A stretch of 64,000 bases of DNA. It comes from Lactarius indigo. Taxonomy: Eukaryota > Basidiomycota > Agaricomycetes > Russulales > Russulaceae. Under the pieces are notes generated by a model that did not search any database, was not told the DNA's origin, and saw only the letters and a program-made list of their open reading frames with translations. Location of the stretch: NCBI GenBank assembly GCA_025766275.1, contig JAFKAC010000038.1, positions 1 to 64,000 on the forward strand, written 5' to 3'. Of this stretch, positions 37,190 through 48,535 are shown one piece after another (within the stretch, counting starts at the first letter, position 1; every line of letters begins with the position of its first letter). A program made the position numbers and the translations under genes.

Positions 37190-39614
37190 GTGACATGCAT
37201 ACATGACGGTCTGATGGAGGCTGGCAGAACCGATGGACCAATGTTAATGTTCGGTTGACGTTTCAACTGTCTAGTTGAAGTATCTCTGGCCATCACCCAC
37301 GTTCCCACTACTACTGTACCACCTCTCGTTCTCTCTCCTCCATGACATCTCTGCTGAATGACTCCCTTCACGAGCAATCTCGACACGCACTCTGATGGCC
37401 TCGGTGGGAGCGTTTGTTGCTCTCCTGTCCCTCTCCTTGGCCTAGAGTACCCTGTCTTCAAGATTTTCAAGCTCCTCAAAAAGTTCCCCTCGACGCACCG
37501 TCTGGCCGTTTCGGTGGGTGCTTTCGCTGCTCTCTTTCCTGTGCCTCGGTGACGCTCACCACCTCATCGTTTGCTCTACCTCTACCCCAAACCACCAGTA
37601 AGGGTCTACTTCTCCTGCGTTGATGCAGACAAAGAAATGAGTCATCCTCTAGATTTGGGGCATGCGGTCACCACTCTCAAGAACCACTCTTCCCAACAGC
37701 ACAGATTTCTGGGCCGGAGGCTTGATTCTTGATTCCTACTCCGTGCCCCCCTCCGCCATTGTTGTGACCCAACCGTTAGGCTGCCAATCTCTTGTACTAT
37801 CGTAGAGATGCTGTGGCAGCAAGCTGTGTCACGATACCTCTGGCACTTGGGGGCGCGTCCAAGCCTGTTGCAAGAGGAAAGTGGGTCAGGGCGGGAGTGG
37901 TGAACTGGGGACAAGATCAAGTTATATGAGAAATATATCTTTCACTATGTGACGACATTCAAATCACTATATAAGGTGGCGAAGGTGAAGCCGATCAATC
38001 ACGCTGCCTTGCACTATGGGGACGTTCTCAGAGGGTTTGGCCCTGCACACACACATGGCGCTGCCTTCTACGAACGGTACATCCATTCCATGCAGAGCAA
38101 GAACCATAACATGAAGCTAGGTTTGCGTCTTGCTTCTAGATATAACCCTACCAAATACTTATTTTCGACAAGGTGAACTTGAGTTAACATTCATGCGTGC
38201 CTCGACGAGGGAGGCAAATCTACAAGCGCTACTCGCGGATGACAGTGAGGTCCACTCACATGTTGGCGACCTTCTGGAAGCATACAAGAGTACTCTTGCT
38301 GAGGATGTCCGTGGGACGCGCTTGGCCCATCTGATCGACACAGTTCACTTGACACAACAAACAGATTTCGCATATGATAGAGAACGTCTACGTGAATCAA
38401 GGCTTCCCGATGCCGTACTAACAGTGTTCATACAATTCTTATATCGCAAACATCTGGATCTCAGGGCCAAGGATTCTACAGGAAGTTCTTCAACCACATC
38501 TGTATCTGCTCAGTTTTTGGACAAGTTCTCCCTCTGCGGTGTTCAGTACTCAATGGCAACCTGTTGGTCATGTGATAGCCACCTGTTTTTTCGATCCCCC
38601 CAGCATGAAAAGTCTGGCCAGATCACGCACATTTTCTTTCATACCCACGTTCCTGATTCACCCTTGTCTTCTTCTCGGGGTCAAGTTAGCCACCCATCTG
38701 TTTACCTCTGCGTGCAGCCCTATGCCCCTCTTCAACACAGCCCAGATCTCAGGGAAATAGACCAAAGGTATAAATGATTTGGATTCGCCGGAGGATTTTT
38801 GTGCAGGAATGAGTTCACGCCACCTGTCATCATTGAACCCTTGGACATTATTTGTCATATTGCAGTGACGCCCCTCGAAATCAGTGGACATGAAGTGATA
38901 CATATTCTTCCAATGGACAGGGTACAGTTCTATCCGAATTGACGGTGCAATGGGACTCATGGCAAAGGAATTTTGACCAACAGCTCATGCAGGTGTGCTT
39001 CATGCGCACAGAAGACCTCGACGTAGACGACCTGACTGAGGAATGAAGTCGCCATCAGGTGAGAATCCTGAGTAGTATGCACCCCTTGAGCGATGTTGCT
39101 CATGGATCATTGACTCTAACTGTCACACGGTACTCTTTTATTGGACACCCTCATCGCTGACTAATCTCGCTAGTGGCAAGCAATATCTAAAGCATGGCAA
39201 CCGAAGGTGAGCGTAAATACAACTTGCATAACATTCGAGATTTAACACGCACAAAGACATGTAGGAAGGTGGTTTCGAGAGAATATATATTCGCGAGAGA
39301 TTATGATTACGATCTGATGTATACACAGGGACAGGATTGAGATAATCTGAGTACGGGATATACTAAACGACTTTCGTTGCAAATGACCGCACAAGGCGCA
39401 AAATGGAAGTTACACAAGGGAATGTGAGGTGAGCATCAGCATATGTTGCAAAATTCCAGGACGCTTTATAATCATGATGACAATTTTCAGATAATTACAA
39501 AGCATAACAGGATCAAGGATTCAGAGCGTGGTTATTACAGTCTCTTAGACTCTTTCCCCTGAAGAGTCCCTGACCCACTGCAACCATCTCTCTTAAACTT
39601 CTTTCCTCCCTGGC
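37190..39614 (+). mobile_element. Internally deleted, inverted copy of the Tnp2 element
   Basis: 37190-37904 is the reverse complement of 6134-6885 and 37911-39614 that of 1-1704. The join ('gtggtgaa' / 'acaagatcaag') removes the equivalent of 1705-6133, about 4.4 kb, including the start and centre of the transposase. It is therefore a non-autonomous deletion derivative, about 2.4 kb long. Differences from the left copy are dominated by CG to TG or CA changes (see findings). No target-site duplication was recognised. Confidence 0.8.
37922..38942 (+). pseudogene. Truncated Tnp2 transposase C-terminus
   Basis: Reads 'YVTTFKSLYKVAKVKPINHA', 'LHYGDVLRGFGPAHTHGA' and then, after a frame change near 38165, 'QGELELTFMRASTREANLQA' through 'LPMDRVQFYPN'. 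TGA at 38775-38777 interrupts 'RYK*FGFAGG'; the left copy has CGA at the same place (complement of 837-839), so the mutation is directly visible. Cannot make a transposase, because the catalytic centre is deleted. Confidence 0.8.
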
Positions 39615-40220
39615 TGGCCGTGCTTGCTGTACATTCTAAGTGCTGTGCTGAAGAATGTGATTTAACTTTTTGGGAACTTGAAGTCTCTCACGGTCCTAGG
39701 CAAGACAAAGGAGACCACTGGGGCCTAATACCGTAATAACTTCAGCAAGGATACTACTTGGGATACTTAGACTGTCACTGTTATCGCTTGCTACTTCTTC
39801 AGCTCCGAGCATCAGGTGAGAAGGTTTTTATTCCTCATGAGTCATGCCAGTTACTCACCCTGCTGCCTCACCATCGACGCCGTCAGTCTCGTCTCAAACC
39901 CTGACCAAATGATAAAGCCAAGAAACAGAGAGAGAAGTGACAGGAGAGAGGGTTTTATCTGCCTCTCACATCGGCGGTATTGCCTTAGATACCTCTGATG
40001 ATGAGATCGAGAAACAGAGAGAAAGAGGCAGCTTATAAGATAGCTTTCTAGGCTTAATTTTGGTCACCCAGCGGACCCAAGTCCCAGTTCTAAGCGGTAG
40101 AGGGATGCCTTAGAGGCACGTTCATTTTTCTTGCGTTGTCGCTGATATTCCTGGGCTAACATAAGTTACAACTTCAGCTCTTTTCCTTTTATCGCCACCT
40201 TGCTGACCTCACCATCTTCA
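39615..40220. other. Intergenic, no gene seen
   Basis: Flank of the deleted transposon copy; only short ORFs without motifs. Confidence 0.4.
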
Positions 40221-40640
40221 ATGCCTCTCACCATTAAGCTGGGCGACCTCTACAGTTCAAGGTGTCATCAAAGAACACGGGAGATCGTAAAGGCACACAT
40301 ATGGGCCCACTTTGTGAGTCATGAACAACTCGTGCATGATGGGGTCGAGGTCACAACTGTGAGGTGCGTTTTTACGTGCCTCTTTAACATGCCCCGTCGG
40401 CACTCACAATCACTTGCAGGCCTACGGGCTGGCACCGCAAACGAGGTGCAGTAGAACCAGGATGGCACTTAACAGTGGACTTCAGCAGATGGAACGGCGT
40501 GCACATTTCGACTCATCATGTTTACCATAGTGATCCTGCATTTAATGGGGTAAGTGCGTCCATTTATTCTCATATTTATTCTCATGTTATATTCTATTCA
40601 GATGGGCAGGAGAGGGCAGCGCCATCGCGTGATAGGTTGA
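40221..40640 (+). CDS. Small three-exon gene, unknown function (or 3' part of one)
   Basis: Exons 40221-40363, 40420-40549 and 40602-40640; introns of 56 and 52 nt with GT-AG ends keep one frame and give a protein of about 103 aa. Begins 'MPLTIKLGDLYSS' and continues 'ENIVKAHIWAH'-like helix-forming sequence, then 'GAVEPGWHLTVDFSRWNGVH' and 'STHHVYHSDPAFNG'. The His-rich 'HISTHHVYH' could bind metal, but no family is recognised. It may be a fragment of a longer gene. Confidence 0.4.
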
Positions 40641-41690
40641 CAGGCATCCAACTTGCCTTAGAGTACTACGAATTTGCTTGATATACTCTCCAATTTGTTT
40701 TAAACCTTTTCTACTTCTTTCTTTAGCCATGGGAATGCCGAAACCCAGCAACCCCATCACCTCCCTCGTCACCATCCACATCGTTGCCTCGCCGCCACGT
40801 TACCGTCACTGCCACCGACGTCCCCATCCTTGCCCCTCCATCGCGTTACCGTCGCCATCATGATTGGGGTCGTGTGGGTCGTGTTGGTGGAGTGCCTCGG
40901 CAGTGGCAGCAGCATCTCATGGATGTCGTGGTTGGGATACCACGCAGAGCGCCTCTGAGCAGCGACATCAGGAAACCTTACGAAGAGAGGGAAAGCTAAG
41001 TTTTAGTCAATGTAACCCCACAAAGTACTCACTGATCGCAGGCCCACATGTCAACAGATCCCCGACCACACCACAGCGATGAGGGATGCATTGTGGACTT
41101 GGAAGGGTGGCACGCCCGAAGCTATCGTGACACAGATTGTAGAGCGCTGTTGCTGCGATGTCGTCCTGGACGCGCTCTGCGGCGTTGGCGACAAACAGGT
41201 TGCCTTTGCCTGAATATGTGAACGAGGTACGCTCTTCCTCCTCTCCCCTGACCTAATCACTTCACCGGATAGACGCCGTTATCAGGCTCAACACATGCTC
41301 AACGCGCCTCGTACTTGCATGCCATGTATAAAGATCATCCTCAGGCGATGAGGCTCAATGGGATTGCCAGCGACCAAATGTCAGACAGGAATGAGCGTCA
41401 GACAATTCCCAAATCACTGTGCGACGCCTCCAAACCAAAACCCGCTTTTCAATGTCACTTAATATCCCAATTGCGGTGAGTCTATGGGTCCCTGGAGCTC
41501 TGCTAGCTCTGGATCACAAAGCAGATCTACGCGTCCCTCTCTCGTAATCACATATTAATAATATGTTTTGTTTATTTCCCATGCAAGACAATTCAAATCA
41601 CTCATACAACTACCCTTCTAACTATTCACTCTTCTCACTCTTGTCTGTACTTCCTCTGTAAATGCTGAAAGCGATTCCCTCCCCGAAGGT
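40641..41690. other. No supported gene
   Basis: C-rich tract at 40740-40860 with Pro/Thr/His-rich ORFs in several frames; no motif recognised. Confidence 0.35.
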
Positions 41691-42060
41691 ATCCCCGACG
41701 AGCGGGAAGAAAATTTGTCAAACTTGATGTCACTTTCGGGGGCTTTGCGTCCCATGTAAAGAAATGTGAGAGAGAACCCGGGACACAAGGCCGAAAGAAG
41801 GTATATAAGGGAGCTGAAGAAGTTGCAGTCACGCCTAGAGAGTAATACTGGTATGCCAATGATGTACTAGACTTGTATTCTAACGTACTAATCATGATTT
41901 CGTTCTAGATGCAGCTGCTCCAGATCAATTACCCTTCAATGGCCCCACTGCCATAGATCAGATAGATTTTTATGCAGGATCGGAAAACTCATTTAATTTC
42001 ACACTAGACCATCCTCTGGCAGAGGTTTCCAATGAAGCGTTATCATGTGGGATCTGATGG
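41691..42060 (+). pseudogene. Plavaka transposase N-terminal remnant
   Basis: Translates to 'HVKKCERE' and, after a one-base frame change, to 'AERRYIRELKKLQSRLESNT'. This parallels 'HIKKCERERRERQGEIKYMK' at 28940-29060 of the intact-length Plavaka gene. A following short intron and exon read 'APDQLPFNGPTAIDQIDFYA', like the acidic second exon of that gene. The rest of the transposase is absent, so this is a 5' fragment of a second Plavaka element. Confidence 0.55.
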
Positions 42061-42170
42061 TCGGTTATCGAACTTGCCAAAGGTGATGGAGTGAGTCGCG
42101 TTTACTCCACTGTATTTTCTGATGTTCTCAACTGGCTCATCATCAGTCAGTCTGTGGACCAGGTTTCTCC

Positions 42171-42545
42171 TTGCAAGATGACTTCAGAACGAGGTCATTT
42201 AACCTTTCCTCTGCGGTATCATTTCATCTGACACGCAAGGCACCTAACAGTTATACTACTGATATGATCACTCAATCAGTCGCAGCCTTCCTGCAACCAC
42301 ACACGTCCTCTCTATTGGTGTCCGTTGTTTCCCGCGTCATGGCAGGTTTAATGGGAGGTGATTTCGGCACGGAGGAATTCAATCAAGTCTTGAGCACCCA
42401 GCTTGACGCCTTGGCCATCTCGCCTCAAGTGAAACAAGATATAATTCCTGCCCTTCTTGGCATCGCAAAGTTGGCCAAAGTGCAGTCACAGTGGTGTGTT
42501 TTTCAGTCACTTTTTCCTGCCATACAATCCTCATGTCTTTATTGA
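42171..42545 (+). CDS. ORF of unknown function
   Basis: About 108 codons of plausible, non-repetitive protein before a possible donor: 'SVAAFLQPHTSSLLVSVVSR', 'TEEFNQVLSTQLDALAI' and 'KQDIIPALLGIAKLAKVQS'. Helical and hydrophobic in character. Not recognised and no partner exon established; downstream ORFs (42561-43160) are Pro/Ser/Gln-rich and may be its continuation. Could be noise. Confidence 0.25.
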   Translation: MQDDFRTRSFNLSSAVSFHLTRKAPNSYTTDMITQSVAAFLQPHTSSLLVSVVSRVMAGLMGGDFGTEEFNQVLSTQLDALAISPQVKQDIIPALLGIAKLAKVQSQWCVFQSLFPAIQSSCLY

Positions 42546-43819
42546 TGTACAAGTGCATCCGTGTCAACATCATTTTTACAGCCAACGGTGTCCGAGCCTG
42601 AGCCTGAGCCCGAGCTCATGGACTCTAATGCCGAGGCATCTTATCAGATCCGCCAGCGACCTTTGTTACCGCCAAAACAAGGACTGAGAGTCTTGCTCGG
42701 AGTCACCCCGCACAGCTCAGATCCCTCTCAGTCCAGAGTCACAGTCCCCGCCTTGCCAACAGTTCCTTCCCTTTCACAGCAAGTCCCAACTCAGTGGCTG
42801 CTGTATCGCATCCCCCAACTGCTCAAGTAGCAAGAACAGTCACTCCCGTTCCTGGACACTCAATGGCTGCAGTATCTTGTCTCTCAGGTGCTCAAGTCAC
42901 AAGAACCTCTGGTACTCTATGAAGTCTCGTCAGCACCGCTCGCGCCTCATCTCCCACACGCTTCGCCTGCTCCTGCTGCCTGGCTCTGCATCTACTTTGA
43001 CTTTGCACTCACTCTTGTCACTCAGTCAGACTTGGTTTCAGCACCCCTCAACGGCTCGGCAACCATCACCACCCGCACGCGCAAGGTCCGGAACAAGGCG
43101 GAAGACCTCAGCAGCGGCCAGAATGGCATCCCCAACGCAGGCGACGCTTCTGCTCAATAGTTTCGGCTAGCACGGTACACACCGTACACTGGATGCCTCA
43201 TTTTCAATCCTGGGGCTCGGTCTTAGTCTTAGCAGCACACAAGGACACCAGCAAGTGCAAGCTGAGGACACGCGGTACCCTCGCCACCACACGCGACAAC
43301 GCACTGAGTCTCTACCCCGCCAACATCGTCGGTATTACTTCAAATGCTTTCAAATGCACACAAGCATGGGCTCGTCAAGGTCTTTTAAAGTGAATCAAGA
43401 CTCCCATTGCCATTCCCCTCAGCCGCACACCAATATCCACCTGTGTGAAGTTGACGACCACGACACCCCCACTACCACGCCCGACGCCACCTTCCCCCAC
43501 TCTTGCCTTAGCGCCGATCTCACCGTTTTCAGTGCCGAAACCCCTGGATTTTTTCCAAGAAAGAGCATGACCAGGGACGGTCAAGATTTGAACATTTTTG
43601 AGCCCCAGCCGAATATTGACATCACGTGGCCGAAGTGCCAGTTCGGATTCGGATTCACTTCCTTTTTATCAATCACTCTTTCCTCTCTCCCGCTCGCTTC
43701 AACCCACCTACCCACCCACTCACTCTCGTTACGAGGTCATCCCACTCGTTCACCCTTATCGGATCGGATCGCCAACGCACGCCAGCTTGTCACCCGCTCA
43801 CTTGTAGGCTGCGTGTTCC

Positions 43820-44215
43820 CATGTCTCATGTCCTTTGTCCTTCACCACGCCGCCTGTCACTGTACCTGCGCTGTCTCGGTCACGACACTTACCGTCCACA
43901 TTCTGTCCCAAGCCATAACCAAGAGTCTACCTCTCCCGCGTCGATACAGGTAGAGGTGAGTATTCATGTCGTTTTCTAGATGCGTCCATGTGGTCACCAC
44001 TCTCTTCAGAACCACCCCTCTCCGTCACACTGACAACTGGACCGGGAGCTTCTGGAGTCACGCTCTGGGCCTCCTCCCTCTGTTGTCGTTATGGCCGTGA
44101 CCCGACCTTTAGGCCACCCCGTCCTGCTGCCATTGCAGAGGTGCAACGGTGGCGAGCCCTGAGAGGACCGCTGTGAGGTGTTGGCCCTGCGACAAGACAA
44201 AGCGGGGCAGGGCGG
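43820..44215 (+). repeat. Diverged third copy of the Tnp2 upstream region
   Basis: Shares, in order, 'tgtcac..tacctgcgctgt' with a CG-rich continuation, 'ggtcaccactctc', 'agaaccac', 'tgaccc' and 'ggcagggcgggagtggt' with 37550-37900 and, inverted, with 6134-6500. The similarity is clearly lower than between those two. No transposase coding sequence is attached, so this is an old fragment. Confidence 0.55.
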
Positions 44216-44859
44216 GAGTGGTCCACTACTTCCTCTTCCTCCCCTTTCTTGTGGATATTGTATATCGCCTTTTGAACTTACACCGATTCGAGTCTGTACA
44301 TGTACAAGTGATTGTTAGTTGTAGAATTAATATGCAAAATATGTCTGTGTTATTGGCAAGTGCGAATCTGCGCGATGCCTTTGTGTGCTGTGTCTTTGAG
44401 TTGGGCTTGATCACTTGATCTCTCAAGCCATTGATGAGATGTTCCGAGGGCCTTTGCCTTTGCCTGTTTGTGAGTTGAGGTGTTCTGATGTCGAGCGAGA
44501 TGTTGTGTATTGTATGTTGAGATTTCAACGTCTTGAGTTGAGACGTCTCGAGTCGCTGACTCATGATATCACAATGTTGGCTGTCAGCCTGGATATCTCT
44601 TCAATGAAATCCGTAGATTAATTGGGAATAAATTGTAAATATGAGTCACTATGTCATCACAATGAACAACATGGATTTATTAATAATATATGTGTGGAGC
44701 ATATTGAAAGTTAATTGTGAGTTATATTGTGGATACTTTTACAATATATCTGGTGGCATAAGCCTTTGCACATTGGAGAGTATATTGTAAATAAGTTTAC
44801 AATATTTTACACAACAACTGTTTAGACATTTCTGGGATATGCTTCTTATAAAATTAGCA

Positions 44860-45302
44860 TATAAACTCACATAACATTGTACTATGCCCACAGTGATAGT
44901 AGTTCACATGTGATTGTGACTCATGTATAACTCATTCCTAGGATAGCTGTACTAGGGTTCAAGCTAGTTACACTATTGGCTTCCTATTATCCTAGCGGTG
45001 TTTTAAAGCCCACATGTATCTGTTCAAGTAGTAGTTGTGGAAGACCAAGAGTCCCCATCTTGGTCTTCTTCAATCCACTTCTTGAATTGTCTCTCATCTG
45101 CCTTAGTCTCAGACTAAGAGTGCCTCCACTTTGACTTACCAAGGGTCAAGCTTCTCATCTATCTTTGCTGTGGCTGTGTGCTATTTATTCAGCCCCTGTT
45201 CAGCTTGTGTTGGGTTGACATTGAGGTCCCCATTCATGCTACTTTGCTAAGTTGTCTACACCATCACAAGTCCAAGTCAGACTAACACCTGTGGAGTGTA
45301 AC
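44860..45302 (+). repeat. Ty3/Gypsy LTR (copy 1)
   Basis: Aligns with 57860-58327. Shared stretches include 'aaagcccacatgtatctgt', the hairpin at 45040-45068, 'gtccccatcttggtcttctt' and the 3' end 'gtggag.gtaaca'. Ends in CA as LTRs do; the 5' limit is approximate. It abuts, without a recognisable primer-binding site, a piece of integrase coding sequence (45303 on), so it has inserted into, or recombined with, an unrelated Gypsy element. The 44200-44860 stretch upstream is AT-rich with no gene. Confidence 0.65.
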
Positions 45303-45750
45303 AACCCCAGTTTCAAGTTAGCCCCAAAAAGATATGGGCCCTTCAGGGTCACAAAGAAGATCTCTGCTACTACATATGCCCTGAAACTTCCCCATCAGTG
45401 GTGGATACCCAGTATTCTATGCATCCCTTCTAATGCCATACAAAGAAACCCCCATACATAGAAAGAATTTTACAGAACCACCCCCAGACCTGATAGATGG
45501 AGAACAAGAGTGGGAAGTTAAGAAAATACTAGAAACAAGACACCACAGGAACCAGTTGCAGTTCCTGATCAGATGGAAAGGATACTCCAATGCACACAAC
45601 AGCTGGGAACCAGAGAAGGACCTCAACACCCCAGAACTCATCCAGGAACACTTCAAAAACAACCCCAGAGGTGAAGGAGAAAAGCAATGGTTAAAACAAA
45701 AGGAAGTGACAATACAAACAGTAACTACCTTCCCCACTAACCTTTCCACC
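45303..45750 (+). pseudogene. Ty3/Gypsy (chromovirus) integrase C-terminus and chromodomain
   Basis: The integrase tail reads 'KLAPKRYGPFRVTKKISATT' and 'ALKLPHQW'. A one-base frame change near 45405 precedes 'VFYASLLMPYKETP', and the chromodomain 'EWEVKKILETRHHRNQLQFL' with 'IRWKGYSNAHNSWEPEKDL' follows. The aromatic residues expected in a methyl-lysine cage (W in 'EWEV', 'RWKGY', 'SWEP') are present. Chromodomains steer chromovirus integration to heterochromatin. Protease, RT, RNase H and the integrase catalytic core are missing, cut off by the LTR at 45302. Confidence 0.8.
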
Positions 45751-47103
45751 ATGCCCTCTCGCTCCTCCTCTGTTGAAAGCCTTGTTGCTTGTGCCATGGA
45801 AAGAGGCTCCTTTGATGAAACCCCCTCTGTCACTCCCTCCTCTGGCCACTCTCCCTTCCCAGTGCAACCCCCTTCCTTGCCCCCCCCCAGTCCTCCATGA
45901 GCCACAGCCCATTGACCCTATGGTACCCAGCATTATAGAAATAGAAGGAGGAGTGACTCTTTGTGTTCCTCCCCCTGGACACACAGCTCCCCCCACTCCT
46001 GAAATACAATGACCTATCACCTCTCCATCTGACCCTAGAGTGACTATTGCTCATCTCAGTGAGATAGTCAATGGCCCAATCATGGATGCACTCCCTATCA
46101 ATTATGATAGGATGAGCATCACTGCTGAGGAGAGCAATGACCCTTGGAGCACCCACTATGTCCACTTCCTCATCCCAGATGATGCTGACCCAACCTCATA
46201 CATCTGAAAGGATCCCAAGTGGATCAAGATCAGCAAGAATAAAGAGGAAGTCATTGACACCATGGGCAAAAATCTTGCCCACTATGGCCTCTCCCTCTTC
46301 CTCCTCCCCAAAGACATTGATCTCCACAACCTAGCTCTTCTCATCACCCCAGTCCAGATGCAGAACTTCAACGAAGCCTCCCCCATGACCAGGAAAGTCA
46401 ACAAAGTCCTAGAAGACCTAGGAGACAACCACCTTACAGCTGAAGTCTTCAAAACCTGATGGCTACTATGAAACCAGAAGGTCCTCTGAAAGGAGATCAA
46501 AGGCCTGTACAAGACAATGGAGCCTCTCAAAAGGCACCTCCTCAATATGGACATGCAACTGTCCAGTGCCCAAAGAAGGTTATGAGAACACAAGGCCCAC
46601 ATGAGAATTGCAGATCACTGGCTTGCCTGGCACCCCCCTCCTGCTGAAGAAGAAAACTCACCCCTTTGAATTCCACCCCATCCCTGCTCCTGCACCACCT
46701 CACCACCACTCTATGCCTCAGCTCCATGATGAACCAGAAGGGCCTGCCCCTTCTGCAGAAAGGAAGAAGAGATGCAGACGCAGGGCCAACAAGAAGGAGG
46801 CTGGCACCATCCAACTGTGTTACAGGTGTCAGTCCAAAGACCACCTTTCTTTTGCTTGTCCTCAAAAGCAAAAGTACTGCTGGAGGTGTTCTAGCACTGA
46901 CCACTTCCCTTACCAGTGCCTCTGGCCAGCCCCAGAGGAACGCACTCAGTGGTGTGGCAAGTGTTTCACTAGCAACAGTCATGAAGAAATCAAGTGTCCC
47001 AAATACAAAAACTGTCACAAGTGTGGAGGCTATGGCCCTTTCAATTTCCTTTGCCAACATCACTGCCCCCTTCCTCACAAAACACCCCCTCCAACAATGT
47101 AGA
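45750..47103 (+). pseudogene. Zinc-knuckle ORF downstream of Gypsy pol
   Basis: A new ATG in good context ('tccaccATGcc', 45750) opens a frame that runs, through a C8 frameshift near 45880, into a long reading frame. That frame has 'DDADPTSYI', 'KNLAHYGLSLFLLPKDIDLH' and 'RIADHWLAWHPPPAEEE'. It ends in a basic stretch ('ERKKRCRRRANKKEA') and CCHC knuckles: 'CYRCQSKDHLSFAC', 'CWRCSSTDHFPYQC' and a third, imperfect set. In-frame stops at 46010, 46205, 46457, 46469, 46487 and 46583 are all TGA. A further frame change lies near 46660. Nucleocapsid-like knuckles normally sit in gag, upstream of pol; here they lie downstream, between chromodomain and LTR. It could be an accessory ORF or a rearranged gag. 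Confidence 0.6.
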
Positions 47104-47169
47104 CAATGATGTCTACAACCTCATGGACTTTGAAGCACTCTAGGGAGAGTTGACTTAGAGAGGGGCTCA

Positions 47170-47531
47170 TGTTATGATCCAACACTTTGGACTCCAGTTG
47201 CAGTATGTTTCCTTCACTTCTTTCCCCTTCTGTACTATACTTTGTTACCAAAGGAGCTACTATCATTAGTGGCACTGTTTCCTTGATCTGAATGGTCCCT
47301 TAACCCATTTGGTTTCTTTGATATTGTGTGGACTTGTGTTCTTGTTATTTGGAACCTTGTCCTATATAAACCTGTACCATAGACTGTAGAAAGCCAGACT
47401 TGGCTTTGTTTGCAATCTAGCAACCTTGCCTTCATACTTTTGGTGTAACTTCACCCTTTCCTCTCTTCTTGTGCATCCCCTACCTCAGTCCCTAACCAGA
47501 CAAACTCTTCCAACTTCAAGCAGCTCTGACA
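47170..47531 (+). repeat. 3' LTR of the chromovirus remnant
   Basis: Preceded by a purine-rich tract ('agagaggggctca') and beginning TGTTATGATCC. A TATA box ('cctatataaacc') lies near 47362. The 3' end is uncertain; 47531 is the best CA candidate. No second copy lies in the window, so the LTR call rests on position and landmarks. Confidence 0.5.
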
Positions 47532-47974
47532 GTTGCTGAAGGGGGTCAATGTGGTGAAGAACTACGAACAGGTTTGGAAAGAGATGGTGTGCAGGTGGCA
47601 GGCCAAGCAATTGCATGTTGCCACCTCACACCACAAGATGGTGAAGGAATGGAAGGAGTATTGGACCAAGCTGAGCATGATGACCACTATGAGGATTACT
47701 ACCCCTCATGACACACATTCCTTGACTATGAACAGTACCCTGGAGCCCCAGAGGCTACTCGCTATCTTGTTGACTTGGAGGGAACTCCCATGCATTGAGG
47801 GTACATCTGGGAGTACATGTGAGGATTCTTGAACACTTGATACTGGAAATGTTTTTGCTTTCTTGGACTTAGGCACAGTGTCATTGGCAGCATTGTCAGA
47901 GGTGGTCTGAGAGAGTACAATGACACTATCCAGTGAAAGCAAGCTCCTGATCACTTGAGAAGGTCATTTTGATG

Positions 47975-48320
47975 AGCTTCTAACTGCAGACAGGTCAGTG
48001 GAAAGTGACAAAGTGACATCTGTATCTGTCTGTAATGCCATCATGATGTAAGCTCAACTTGAGTGATGTAAAGGTGACAATGGGACTTAGTGGGTCACAC
48101 GTACTGTGTATGGCTTGAAGGCATGTGTGGTTATTCAAAGATACCACTGCACTAAGGCAAACTCCTAGTCTGTAGTGGATAATAGGCAAGACAACAGATG
48201 AGGACTTGACAGAAAGAAGTGATGATTGAAGAAGACCAAGATGGTGTATCTTGGTCTTCACCTACAGGCTTAAATACATGCTAATAGCTGGTCTAAGGCA
48301 GAGTGAGGTACAAGTGGTGC
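47975..48320 (-). repeat. Ty3/Gypsy LTR, inverted copy
   Basis: On the minus strand it has 'gcatgtatttaagcc', the hairpin GAAGACCAAGA...TCTTGGTCTTC (48231-48259) and a U5-like downstream part that diverges from the copies at 45 and 58 kb. The flank at 47980-47700 (minus) has an ORF rich in Ser/Lys ('NDTVPKSKKAKTFPVSSVQE') that could be the start of a gag leader. Confidence 0.5.
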
Positions 48321-48535
48321 CTTAGAGCACAGTCTTTGAGTGAGCGGGTGAAAGCAGCATGTGCACATTCCTCGTTTGTGTGCCACCACCAGCCCACCCT
48401 GCTTTTCAACTGGTCTGATAAACTGGTATTACTTTCATTTTTAAAAAGAAAAAGAAAGAACACACACGAATAACGATCCCATGATCAACATCTCCCTTGA
48501 ACTATCCATCTCTCCCCATCAAATAGCCCAAAACT

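Noticed and set aside
43255..43979. ORF of 232 codons and overlapping ORFs
   Set aside because: C-rich, Pro/Ser/His-rich in every frame, and the downstream part overlaps a transposon fragment (43820 on).
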